IMG/VR virus record: IMGVR_UViG_3300008012_000216
Span: 1-23,027 of that record
Reading direction: 5' to 3' (one strand)
Origin: a virus
Length of the DNA: 23,027 nucleotides
Below are positions 5,579 through 12,173 of this stretch, in pieces; position 1 is the stretch's first letter; every line of letters starts with the position of its first letter. A program made the position numbers and the translations under genes. The notes under the pieces were generated by a model. That model saw only the letters and a list, made by a program, of their open reading frames with translations, was not told the DNA's origin and did not search any database.

Positions 5579-7480
5579 TTATCCCCAACTTGGACAGCCG
5601 GTCGATCTACCTTTAAATACAGGCATAGGAGCTCCTCCCGATCGGCTTCCTCCACCCATTTTCTTAATACCAGTCCCAATCTTTTTAACACCTCGTTTAA
5701 ATTTACGTTTCATTCCTGTCCAATCTACTCCTGCGGGGAATTGAACATCTATTAACATTTCTGGTGTACCACCTACTAGAAAATCTTGTATTACTTCTTG
5801 TTTAGCAAGTAACTCCGGTATTCGTAATTGTATTGTAAACGCACATGTAGATTGCCGATATTTGGCATATACTGATTCATATTCTTGTTTTAATTGAGGG
5901 GTCGATCGAAGACCATAAAAACGTTGAGGAGTAATTTTTGGATCACGAGCATATGCTTGTTGAAACAATGGACCATAATCCTTTATAGTAATTTGTGTGC
6001 CATCTGGTAACTTACCTCCAACACTCATCCATTCAGGACCAACATTTGGATATAAAAATTGTTCCGATGGACCTTCAACGTCAAACTCATTCAATGTGTC
6101 ATTGTTTTCAATTAATTCTTTCATTTTAGCAATCATTGCATTGTATCTACCTGTTGCCAATGGTATATTGTTAGCTTTATTAGATCTTCTACGTTTATCG
6201 CCATATGTAGTATTTACTGTGCTAGTAGAACTATATGCTGAGTATTGAAATGATATTATTTCCATATCCGGCACATCGGTATTTACTTGAGCTTTAATTG
6301 CTTCCACTTTTTGTTGATATTCTTGTATAAATGCTGCAGCTGCTTGAATTTGTGCATTCAATGCAGTTTCTGCTTGTGATGATACACTTATACTATTGTC
6401 AGCAAACATAGATCTACCCATGGCATTACGCTGTTCGCCTTGTGGAATGTTTAATGGCGGAAAACAAAATATTGGAGAACTAATATCACTCATGGTAGCT
6501 TCCTTCGTTATCTCGGTGTATTCAGACCAACCTGATTTTATTTCTGACATTTGATTTGTTATCGAAATACTCTTTGCAGCCATTATTGCTTTTGAAAAGT
6601 TACTCAATGCTTTTTTACCTTCTGCATCTATTACAGATTTTTGTAATGATGAAATGACATTTGTTTTAATTTGTGATAAATTAGCACCTGACTTAGTCAT
6701 ATCAACTTTTAAGTCACCACCATCCGTATCAACCGTCAAAATTTTAGCTAATCCTGCATCTTCACCACTAAATATATCAACAAAATATTCTAATATTTCT
6801 TTTACTGAACTATAATATTCAGCGTCTTCCCAAAAACTATCTCCAGCTTTATCCAGTTTAACATTTGTATTTGAACTATTTTTAATTTTGTTAATTACAA
6901 TTTTAACATCACTTCCAATTAACATTAACTGTTTAATAAAGTCACGTACATCATCGGAGTCAGTAAACGACAATCCTTTTGCATTATATGCTTTTATTTC
7001 TTGTTGTAATTGTTGAATATATTTTTTTAAATTATTAGCTATATTTGTGTCACTATATAATTGAGGCACGGTAATTATTTGTTCTAAGTTTGTTAATGCT
7101 TGACTAATTGTTCCTAAATCTTCTTTCTGATCTTTTTTCTTTACTTTAGGTTGCTTGGCGCCACCAAATACAATATTATCAAATACCCATGCTTTGAGAG
7201 ATGCTCTAGTTTCTTTAGAATCGTTTTTTGCAAACCAAGCCATCATAGCTTCATACTCAGGCATATTTAAAAAAGATCCTCCAGATTTAGCATCTACTTC
7301 TTTGACAAATTTAATTATCAATTCTAACTTAGCTTTTTCCCAAGTCTTTTTTCCGCCTTCAGACCAATCAGTTAAATCTTCATTTTGTTCTGTTAAGAGT
7401 TGTAATATATTATTAACATTGGATTCGGTTAAATTCTTAACCCCAAATCTAAGCATATTTTCTGCTAAAATACTTTTCAT
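5579..7480 (-). CDS. Large putative virion-internal protein, 633 aa
   Basis: This 633-residue protein is mostly helical and matches no family I know. The N-terminus (MKSILAENMLRFGVKNLTE) is amphipathic with Leu-x-Glu sites at residues 5-7, 17-19 and 29-31, again like capsid-targeting sequences processed by a gp21-type protease. Residues about 380-405 are an alanine- and glutamine-rich helix. Around 405-460, 'ISFQYSAYSS' followed by 'NNIPLATGRYNAMIAKMKEL' is faintly like an OmpA-type domain (a strand, then N..L...R and a helix). The C-terminus is very basic and glycine-rich (KRKFKRGVKKIGTGIKKMGG) and could bind DNA or membrane. The stop lies three bases from the convergent CAP gene. Size and N-terminus suggest a packaged or ejected protein. 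Confidence 0.7.
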   Translation of the reverse strand: MKSILAENMLRFGVKNLTESNVNNILQLLTEQNEDLTDWSEGGKKTWEKAKLELIIKFVKEVDAKSGGSFLNMPEYEAMMAWFAKNDSKETRASLKAWVFDNIVFGGAKQPKVKKKDQKEDLGTISQALTNLEQIITVPQLYSDTNIANNLKKYIQQLQQEIKAYNAKGLSFTDSDDVRDFIKQLMLIGSDVKIVINKIKNSSNTNVKLDKAGDSFWEDAEYYSSVKEILEYFVDIFSGEDAGLAKILTVDTDGGDLKVDMTKSGANLSQIKTNVISSLQKSVIDAEGKKALSNFSKAIMAAKSISITNQMSEIKSGWSEYTEITKEATMSDISSPIFCFPPLNIPQGEQRNAMGRSMFADNSISVSSQAETALNAQIQAAAAFIQEYQQKVEAIKAQVNTDVPDMEIISFQYSAYSSTSTVNTTYGDKRRRSNKANNIPLATGRYNAMIAKMKELIENNDTLNEFDVEGPSEQFLYPNVGPEWMSVGGKLPDGTQITIKDYGPLFQQAYARDPKITPQRFYGLRSTPQLKQEYESVYAKYRQSTCAFTIQLRIPELLAKQEVIQDFLVGGTPEMLIDVQFPAGVDWTGMKRKFKRGVKKIGTGIKKMGGGSRSGGAPMPVFKGRSTGCPSWG

Positions 7481-7504
7481 TTATTTCCTATTAAGTTTCT
7501 TTTA

Positions 7505-7513
7505 TATAAATAT
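7505..7513 (-). promoter_or_regulatory. Candidate late-promoter motif ATATTTATA (minus)
   Basis: Read on the minus strand this is an exact ATATTTATA, 24 bases before the ATG at 7480, followed by TATAAAAG. It shows that the motif keeps its sense orientation when the gene is inverted. It shares the 107-base divergent gap with the uvsE promoter-like block. Confidence 0.45.
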
Positions 7514-7535
7514 AACTGTTTACTAAAACCGATCT

Positions 7536-7576
7536 ATTAGGATTTCTGCATTTTTTTTCTTATATTAATAATATAA
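7536..7576 (+). promoter_or_regulatory. 41-base conserved promoter-like block (copy 2)
   Basis: This is the partner of the block at 4995-5035, in the same position relative to a plus-strand start, 11 bases before the uvsE ATG. ATTAGGAT, TGCA, TTTTTCTTATATT and the final TATAA are identical in sequence and spacing. The mismatches fall between these segments. The two downstream genes are unrelated, so the conservation is regulatory and does not come from gene duplication. Confidence 0.55.
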
Positions 7577-7587
7577 AATTAAAAGTT

Positions 7588-8610
7588 ATGATTAGATTTG
7601 GTTATGCATGTAACAACATGACATTAGGCAAGGCAGGTATTCGCACCGGCCGGACAATGATTCAACGCATCTTCGAAAAAGGTGGTATGCCTTTAGCAAG
7701 CGAGCGCAGTCTGCTTAACGCAGAAGATTTACTCCCTATACTCAAATGGAATTTAGCCCATGGCATTCGACTCTTTCGCATAGGCAGTGAAATGTTTCCT
7801 CGTTGGAATCATTACGAGATCAAGGACTTGCCTGACTATGATCGTATCTGTGAGGTGTTGCAAGAAGCTGGCGACTTTGCTCGCGAGCATGGTATTCGAC
7901 TTACTACGCATCCTGGTCCTTTCCATATATTAGGTAGCCCCGATCCGGTTGTGGTTGACAATAGTATTCTCGGCCTCGAACGTCATAGCGAAATGTTTGA
8001 TATGCTTGGCTATGCTCCTAGCTTCGACAACAAGATCAATATTCATATAGGTGCCGCTTACAATGATAAGCCGGCTACTATTGCACGATGGATCAAGAAT
8101 TATTATAGACTATCAGAATCGTGTCGTGCTCGTCTTGTTATTGAGAATGACGACAAGGCATCTATGTATTCCGTTCGCGACTTATACGAGATGGTGCATT
8201 CTGCTACTGGTATTCCTATTACTTTTGACTATTGGCATCATACTTTCAATACCGGTGACTTATCTGAGGAGGAGGCATTCTTCATGGCTCGTGAAACTTG
8301 GCAGAAGCATGGTGTTACTCAATGCACTCATTACAGCGAGTCTCGCAGACGTGAGCAGCAACGAATTATAGAAGGCATTTGCGAGAAGCACAATATTGCT
8401 TGGGACGATCTCCCACAATGGCCTACCTTTGCTAAGGCATACAAAGAGTTCAGCAAGATCAAAGAGCAAGCTCATGCAGATTATATATTGACTACTCCTA
8501 ATACTTATGGCGTAGACAGCCTGGATGTTGTGGTTGAAGCTAAGGCAAAAGAATTGGCTTTGCAAAATATCAATGTAGAGTGTTGTCAAACACCATTAAT
8601 CCTAGACTAA
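7588..8610 (+). CDS. uvsE: UV-damage endonuclease UvsE/UvdE
   Basis: This enzyme nicks DNA on the 5' side of UV photoproducts and some other lesions, starting alternative excision repair. The 340-residue protein covers the whole TIM-barrel family (about 280-320 residues in bacteria). Expected signatures appear in order: 'RFGYAC' at the N-terminus, 'RIGSEMFP' (64-71), 'TTHPG' with His108, 'INIHIG' with His153, 'LVIENDD' with Glu186, 'TFDYWHH' with Asp214 and His217/218, 'CTHYSES' with His248, and a C-terminal 'HADY' plus 'VEAKAKELAL'. These are the metal-site and lysine positions of the family. G+C over 7621-7860 is 111 of 240 bases (46%), against 63 of 240 in the gp6 gene at 15001-15240, which suggests recent acquisition. 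It has its own promoter-like block. Confidence 0.93.
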   Translation: MIRFGYACNNMTLGKAGIRTGRTMIQRIFEKGGMPLASERSLLNAEDLLPILKWNLAHGIRLFRIGSEMFPRWNHYEIKDLPDYDRICEVLQEAGDFAREHGIRLTTHPGPFHILGSPDPVVVDNSILGLERHSEMFDMLGYAPSFDNKINIHIGAAYNDKPATIARWIKNYYRLSESCRARLVIENDDKASMYSVRDLYEMVHSATGIPITFDYWHHTFNTGDLSEEEAFFMARETWQKHGVTQCTHYSESRRREQQRIIEGICEKHNIAWDDLPQWPTFAKAYKEFSKIKEQAHADYILTTPNTYGVDSLDVVVEAKAKELALQNINVECCQTPLILD

Positions 8611-8611
8611 C

Positions 8612-8620
8612 ATATTTATA
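8612..8620 (+). promoter_or_regulatory. Candidate late-promoter motif ATATTTATA
   Basis: An exact sense-strand copy lies just after the uvsE stop and 32 bases before the ATG at 8653. It would open the run of plus-strand genes that leads to the sigma factor. A purine-rich AAAAAGG at 8641-8647 sits close to that ATG as a likely ribosome-binding site. Confidence 0.4.
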
Positions 8621-8652
8621 TTAAATAGTATTAATATTATAAAAAGGTCACA

Positions 8653-8832
8653 ATGGCAGAATTTCGTTACAAAAACAAACTAACTGATGACATCGAAGAT
8701 GCAAAGGAAATGGTTAGAACAACAGGCAAAATGCTAATGGAAGGTAAAATTGATAAAAAATCAGCAGTTGATAATTTAGCAAGAGCATTCCGTAAATTAG
8801 AATCAGCAAAGTATTATATCGACAGATCATAA
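8653..8832 (+). CDS. Small helical protein, 59 aa
   Basis: The 59-residue product starts MAEFRYKNKLTDD and ends KLESAKYYIDRS. It is highly charged and almost certainly all-helical, with two helices joined around 'EGKIDKKSA'. No family is recognised. Support for it being real: a good AAAAAGG ribosome-binding site, a promoter-like motif upstream, no other gene in the space, and a stop that overlaps the next start by one base (TAATG). It may partner the membrane protein that follows, since their translation appears coupled. Confidence 0.75.
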   Translation: MAEFRYKNKLTDDIEDAKEMVRTTGKMLMEGKIDKKSAVDNLARAFRKLESAKYYIDRS

Positions 8833-9785
8833 TGAAACGCTTTTTTCCATATGTTGTATTCTCAGCATCCATAGGTTTAGCCGGAACGGCTGCATATTAC
8901 AGTGTATTTGGACTTAGCAAATTATTTTCAGCTCAAGCAACCGCGGTTATTATAATGGCTTCAATATTAGAAGTTAGCAAATTAATAACCGCTTCTTATC
9001 TACACCAACAATGGAAATCCGTATCCGTGCTTTTAAAGAGCTATCTGGTAACAGCTGTATTCATATTGATGTGTATCACTTCATTGGGTATATATGGCTT
9101 TTTAGTTTCTGCATATCAGGAAACAGCATATGAACTTGCAAATCAAGAATCTCAAATTTCAGTTTTACAATTAAAGAAGCAAAGATATCAAACCGCGGCC
9201 AATGATATTAGAACTGAAAAGGAATCATTAAATAAAAATATTACAGAATTGACATCTGGATTATCTAATAACGTTATACAATATACTAATGCTGATGGGG
9301 AAGTTATAACAACAACTAGCTCAGCAACCAGAAGAGTATTAGAAAAACAATTAGATCAGACAATATCTAGAAGAGACACATTATACAGCCGAGAAATTGC
9401 ATATTCTGACTCAGTTAGCAACTTAGATCAACAGGTGCTCAAAATACAAACTCAGAGCAAAGTTTCGGCCGAAGTAGGCCCTATTAAATATGTAGCACAA
9501 CGTGTAAACCAACCAGTTGATAGTGTTGTGAATTGGTTTATACTACTTTTTATATTTGTATTTGACCCATTAGCAGTTATGTTATTAATTGCATCAAATC
9601 GATTATTTTCAACAAAAGACCCCCTGTCTGAGGTGATACCAGAAGTTGCAGAGGAGGAGAGTAAAGCCGAGCGGGTTAAAGCCCCAACTCCTCCAACTTC
9701 GCCAACTATAGACACACCAGAAGATTTATATCAAGAAAAACAAAAAGAAAAACAAAAACGAGTTATAAGATCAGAAATAAAATAA
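8832..9785 (+). CDS. Phage membrane protein with coiled coil
   Basis: This 317-residue protein should sit in the host inner membrane. Three hydrophobic segments lie near the N-terminus (about 6-27, 36-56 and 70-93). A long polar helical region (about 100-215), likely a coiled coil, comes next, then a fourth segment at about 232-256 ending in 'FDPLAVMLLIASNRLF', and finally a charged, proline-rich tail with lysine/glutamine repeats. The 'VFDPLAV-LLIA-N' stretch is one I have seen in uncharacterised phage membrane proteins. With four helices the coiled coil would lie on one face of the membrane. It might act in lysis control, superinfection exclusion or membrane anchoring of phage processes; the sequence does not decide between these. 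Confidence 0.75.
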   Translation: MKRFFPYVVFSASIGLAGTAAYYSVFGLSKLFSAQATAVIIMASILEVSKLITASYLHQQWKSVSVLLKSYLVTAVFILMCITSLGIYGFLVSAYQETAYELANQESQISVLQLKKQRYQTAANDIRTEKESLNKNITELTSGLSNNVIQYTNADGEVITTTSSATRRVLEKQLDQTISRRDTLYSREIAYSDSVSNLDQQVLKIQTQSKVSAEVGPIKYVAQRVNQPVDSVVNWFILLFIFVFDPLAVMLLIASNRLFSTKDPLSEVIPEVAEEESKAERVKAPTPPTSPTIDTPEDLYQEKQKEKQKRVIRSEIK

Positions 9786-9789
9786 AAAA

Positions 9790-9951
9790 ATGAAAAGAAA
9801 CAAAGTTACAAAAAATAATGGTTATAAAAAATTACAGTGTAAATACTGTGATCGAATATGTCAAAGAGTTGATGTTAATGCTACTAAAGTTACATGTTGG
9901 AAATGCACTAGTGATCTAGTAAATGGCAAAGTATTGGAATTACGAAAATAA
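9790..9951 (+). CDS. Zinc-ribbon mini-protein, 53 aa
   Basis: This 53-residue protein carries two CxxC pairs, Cys17-x-x-Cys20 (QCKYC) and Cys36-x-x-Cys39 (TCWKC), spaced as in a zinc ribbon, with one extra cysteine at 24. The N- and C-termini are basic. Such mini-proteins often bind nucleic acid or adapt larger enzymes such as RNA polymerase, but nothing fixes the role here. It starts four bases after the membrane-protein stop within an A-rich run. Its place two genes before an HD hydrolase and three before the late sigma factor makes a transcription-related role conceivable. Confidence 0.7.
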   Translation: MKRNKVTKNNGYKKLQCKYCDRICQRVDVNATKVTCWKCTSDLVNGKVLELRK

Positions 9952-9968
9952 TTTAATATTATAATAAT

Positions 9969-10739
9969 ATGTTAGAAGCAAATCAAATAAAAGAAAATTG
10001 GGAAAACTTTCGAGAAGAAATCGATTTACAGTTTCCTACAAGAGCCAAACAAATTCACAAAATGTATGATGACTTTGAAGAACGAATCGCAATGATGCCG
10101 GCGTCTTCGATAGCACATTATCATAATGCATTTGCAGGAGGTTACATAGACCATGTACTTCGTGTAATGAATTGCACTCATGAATTATATAACTTATGGA
10201 AGAAACTAGGTTCAGATATGTCAGGTTATACATTGGAAGAATTAATGTTTGCAGCAATGCATCATGACTTAGGCAAAATAGGATTTCCAGGAGATGGTAA
10301 TGAAGTTTACCAAGTAGAGACTTCGGATTGGCACAGAAAGAATATGGGTCGAATGTATAAGCACAATGAAAATATTCCTTTCTCAATGGTACCGGATCTT
10401 TCTGTATGGCTTCTACAAAAATATGAAATACCAATGTCTTGGAACGAATATCAAGCTATTAAAATTCATGATGGAATGTATGATGAAGCTAATAAACCAT
10501 ATTTCGTTGCAAGAAGTGCTCAAGCTAAATTGAAAACCAATATGGCTGTTGTTTTACATCATGGTGATCATATGGCTGCTCAGATAGAGTATGAGCGATG
10601 GAAAAATCATAAAGCAGGAACTCCTACCAAAGTATCCGAAAAAAGCAAAGCAACTAAAAGCACAGCTATAAAAAACTTAGCAGAGAATAATCCAAATATA
10701 GGAAGTTCGATTGCGGATATTTTTAAGGATATATCATGA
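9969..10739 (+). CDS. HD-domain metal-dependent hydrolase
   Basis: This is a 256-residue protein of the HD superfamily, metal-dependent phosphohydrolases that act on nucleotides, cyclic nucleotides or (p)ppGpp-like alarmones. The core motifs are all visible: 'GGYIDHVLRV' with His62, the defining 'HHDLGK' (His98-His99-Asp100), a further His at 132 (KHNENIPF), 'KIHDGMYDE' with His167-Asp168, and 'HHGDHMAAQIEYERW' at 197-211. The extra His and Asp residues suggest a two-metal site. The last 45 residues are lysine-rich and probably flexible. The gene ends with a four-base overlap with the next one. The substrate cannot be told from sequence. Confidence 0.8.
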   Translation: MLEANQIKENWENFREEIDLQFPTRAKQIHKMYDDFEERIAMMPASSIAHYHNAFAGGYIDHVLRVMNCTHELYNLWKKLGSDMSGYTLEELMFAAMHHDLGKIGFPGDGNEVYQVETSDWHRKNMGRMYKHNENIPFSMVPDLSVWLLQKYEIPMSWNEYQAIKIHDGMYDEANKPYFVARSAQAKLKTNMAVVLHHGDHMAAQIEYERWKNHKAGTPTKVSEKSKATKSTAIKNLAENNPNIGSSIADIFKDIS

Positions 10740-11032
10740 TACCATTTATTATATTAAGTGTATTGTTTTTAGGAACAACTGCATATTTTGCTTATCGAGC
10801 TTTTGTATTAGCAGGAGTTTTAGCAGATCAAGAAGAATATTACGAAACCGTTTCACAGACAAATGAATATATGTTTATGAGAATTCGACAAACTCATGAA
10901 GCAATGCAACGCATTGATCGGTTAGGTGCATTTGAAAAAGATGATGAAACAGGATCTACTTTTGAATTATTAAAACAAGTAGTAGACGAACTAAAAGAGG
11001 AATTTGATGCCCCGGAAGAAAAAGAAGAGTAA
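10736..11032 (+). CDS. Single-pass membrane protein, 98 aa
   Basis: A small protein with one hydrophobic segment at residues 2-23 (PFIILSVLFLGTTAYFAYRA) followed by a soluble, acidic helical tail. The tail probably forms a coiled coil (residues 33-90) and ends in 'EEKEE'. The start overlaps the HD gene by four bases (ATGA), and the end overlaps the sigma-factor gene by 26 bases. It is likely anchored in the host inner membrane with the tail in the cytoplasm. It resembles small spanin- or scaffold-like helpers in shape only; no lysis function can be claimed. Confidence 0.75.
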   Translation: MIPFIILSVLFLGTTAYFAYRAFVLAGVLADQEEYYETVSQTNEYMFMRIRQTHEAMQRIDRLGAFEKDDETGSTFELLKQVVDELKEEFDAPEEKEE

Positions 11033-11711
11033 CGCATATTATACACGTATTCAAGACGTAGCTATTTGTGCTTATAATAAATCAGATAGTGCAGCACAGC
11101 GAGAAAAGATATATAGAAGATTTATATATCCACCATTTATGAAGCTTACAGAAAATTTAATTAACAAAGTAAAGCCAACATATGTATTACAAAAATGTTC
11201 ATTTCAAGATTTACAAACAGATATAGTTACATACCTAACTGCACGTTTAGAAAAATTTAAACCCGAGTCGGGTAAATCATATTCATATTACACTCGAACA
11301 ACTTTTAATTATCTTATTGCTGAAAATCAAAAAGCATATGTTAAAGTAAAACAAAATAGAGAGCCAATTGATTTAGATGAACAAAGAAATATTCCTACTG
11401 AAATGCATAATGATGATATGACAACAGTACTAAAGTATTTTATGGATGAATATATAGAATATTGTTATGACAATCTAAATTCAATCTTTACTAATCCAAC
11501 CGATATTCATGTTGCTGACTCTATATTGCATTTATTTGAAGAACGTGTTAACATTGAAAATTATAATAAAAAAGCACTTTATATCTATATTCGTGAACGT
11601 ACTGGTCTTCAAACTAATAACATTACCAAAGTAATCAAAGTTTTAAAAAATCTTTACGAAACAAAATTTAAACAATACGCCGATACCGAATTCATAAAAT
11701 TACCTTTTTGA
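11007..11711 (+). CDS. gp55: T4 gp55-like late-transcription sigma factor
   Basis: This 234-residue protein most resembles the T4 gp55 family, minimal sigma factors that direct host RNA polymerase to phage late promoters together with the sliding clamp. A basic N-terminus (MPRKKKKSN) precedes a helical domain. 'FQDLQTDIVTYLTARLEKF' and 'SYSYYTRTTFNYLIAENQK' (about residues 68-110) match the sigma region 2 layout in which T4 gp55 has 'NPHAYITQACFNAFVQRIK'. The C-terminal part is helical and could hold the clamp- or core-binding tail. A TTG at 11004 would add one residue; I prefer the ATG at 11007, preceded by AGAGGAA. It overlaps the upstream gene and sits just before the baseplate genes. The assignment rests on pattern only. 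Confidence 0.65.
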   Translation: MPRKKKKSNAYYTRIQDVAICAYNKSDSAAQREKIYRRFIYPPFMKLTENLINKVKPTYVLQKCSFQDLQTDIVTYLTARLEKFKPESGKSYSYYTRTTFNYLIAENQKAYVKVKQNREPIDLDEQRNIPTEMHNDDMTTVLKYFMDEYIEYCYDNLNSIFTNPTDIHVADSILHLFEERVNIENYNKKALYIYIRERTGLQTNNITKVIKVLKNLYETKFKQYADTEFIKLPF

Positions 11712-11719
11712 TATTTATT
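11711..11719 (+). promoter_or_regulatory. Variant late-promoter-like motif ATATTTATT
   Basis: This sense-strand variant starts at the last base of the sigma-factor stop codon and ends 16 bases before the ATG at 11736, a spacing shared with two exact copies. An AAAGGA at 11723-11728 provides a ribosome-binding site. It would open transcription of the baseplate module. Confidence 0.4.
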
Positions 11720-11735
11720 ATTAAAGGATTCATGT

Positions 11736-12173
11736 ATGGACAAGAATGAAGAAATATTCAAAGGTACCAGTTTTGCTGACCTAATGCATGACGTTTATCA
11801 CAATTCAAAAAAGAAAGATCGACAGATCAATCAACTCATATCACAACTACAACCGTTAATTCGCAATGCGTCGGATGCTACTATTATAGTTCCACTTATT
11901 AAAGAATACTTAGATGTAGCAGTTAAAAATGACGATCATTTAGTTAAATTAACAGCGATTGTTCAACGGTATATATCTACTAGTCAAACAATTTCAGGTA
12001 CAGATTCATTGTTATCAGATGAAGAAAAACAACAATTAATTAAAATTGCAGAGACTACATTAACACACGAACTTGAAGATGAATTAGAAAAAATTGAAGA
12101 AGAGGATCGTGAGATAAACCAAAAAATTGCAGAAGCAAAATCCAAGTTAAAGGATAACGATGTCACATCATGA
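11736..12173 (+). CDS. Coiled-coil protein, 145 aa
   Basis: I do not recognise this protein. It is acidic and helical. The first half contains 'FADLMHDVYHNSKKKDRQI', and residues about 100-140 form a clear coiled coil dense in Glu and Lys (ELEDELEKIEEEDREIN). There is no membrane segment or cysteine pattern. It is the first gene of the baseplate run and overlaps the gp5-like gene by 14 bases, so its product may be needed in step with the hub, for instance as an assembly chaperone or a small hub/tube component. This is inference from position. A good AAAGGA site supports the start. Confidence 0.75.
   Translation: MDKNEEIFKGTSFADLMHDVYHNSKKKDRQINQLISQLQPLIRNASDATIIVPLIKEYLDVAVKNDDHLVKLTAIVQRYISTSQTISGTDSLLSDEEKQQLIKIAETTLTHELEDELEKIEEEDREINQKIAEAKSKLKDNDVTS

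Noticed and set aside
8051-8371. Plus-strand second frame of 106 codons inside uvsE
   Set aside because: It is a leucine-rich shadow of a well-identified gene in a G+C-richer region, without a start signal.
2764-9966. Repeated TTAATATTATAA string near 2764, 8633 and 9955
   Set aside because: The string is short and very AT-rich, one copy falls between convergent gene ends, and spacing to genes is not consistent; chance is the simpler explanation.
11004-11006. TTG as start of the sigma-factor gene
   Set aside because: An ATG follows immediately and has suitable spacing to AGAGGAA; using TTG adds only one residue.
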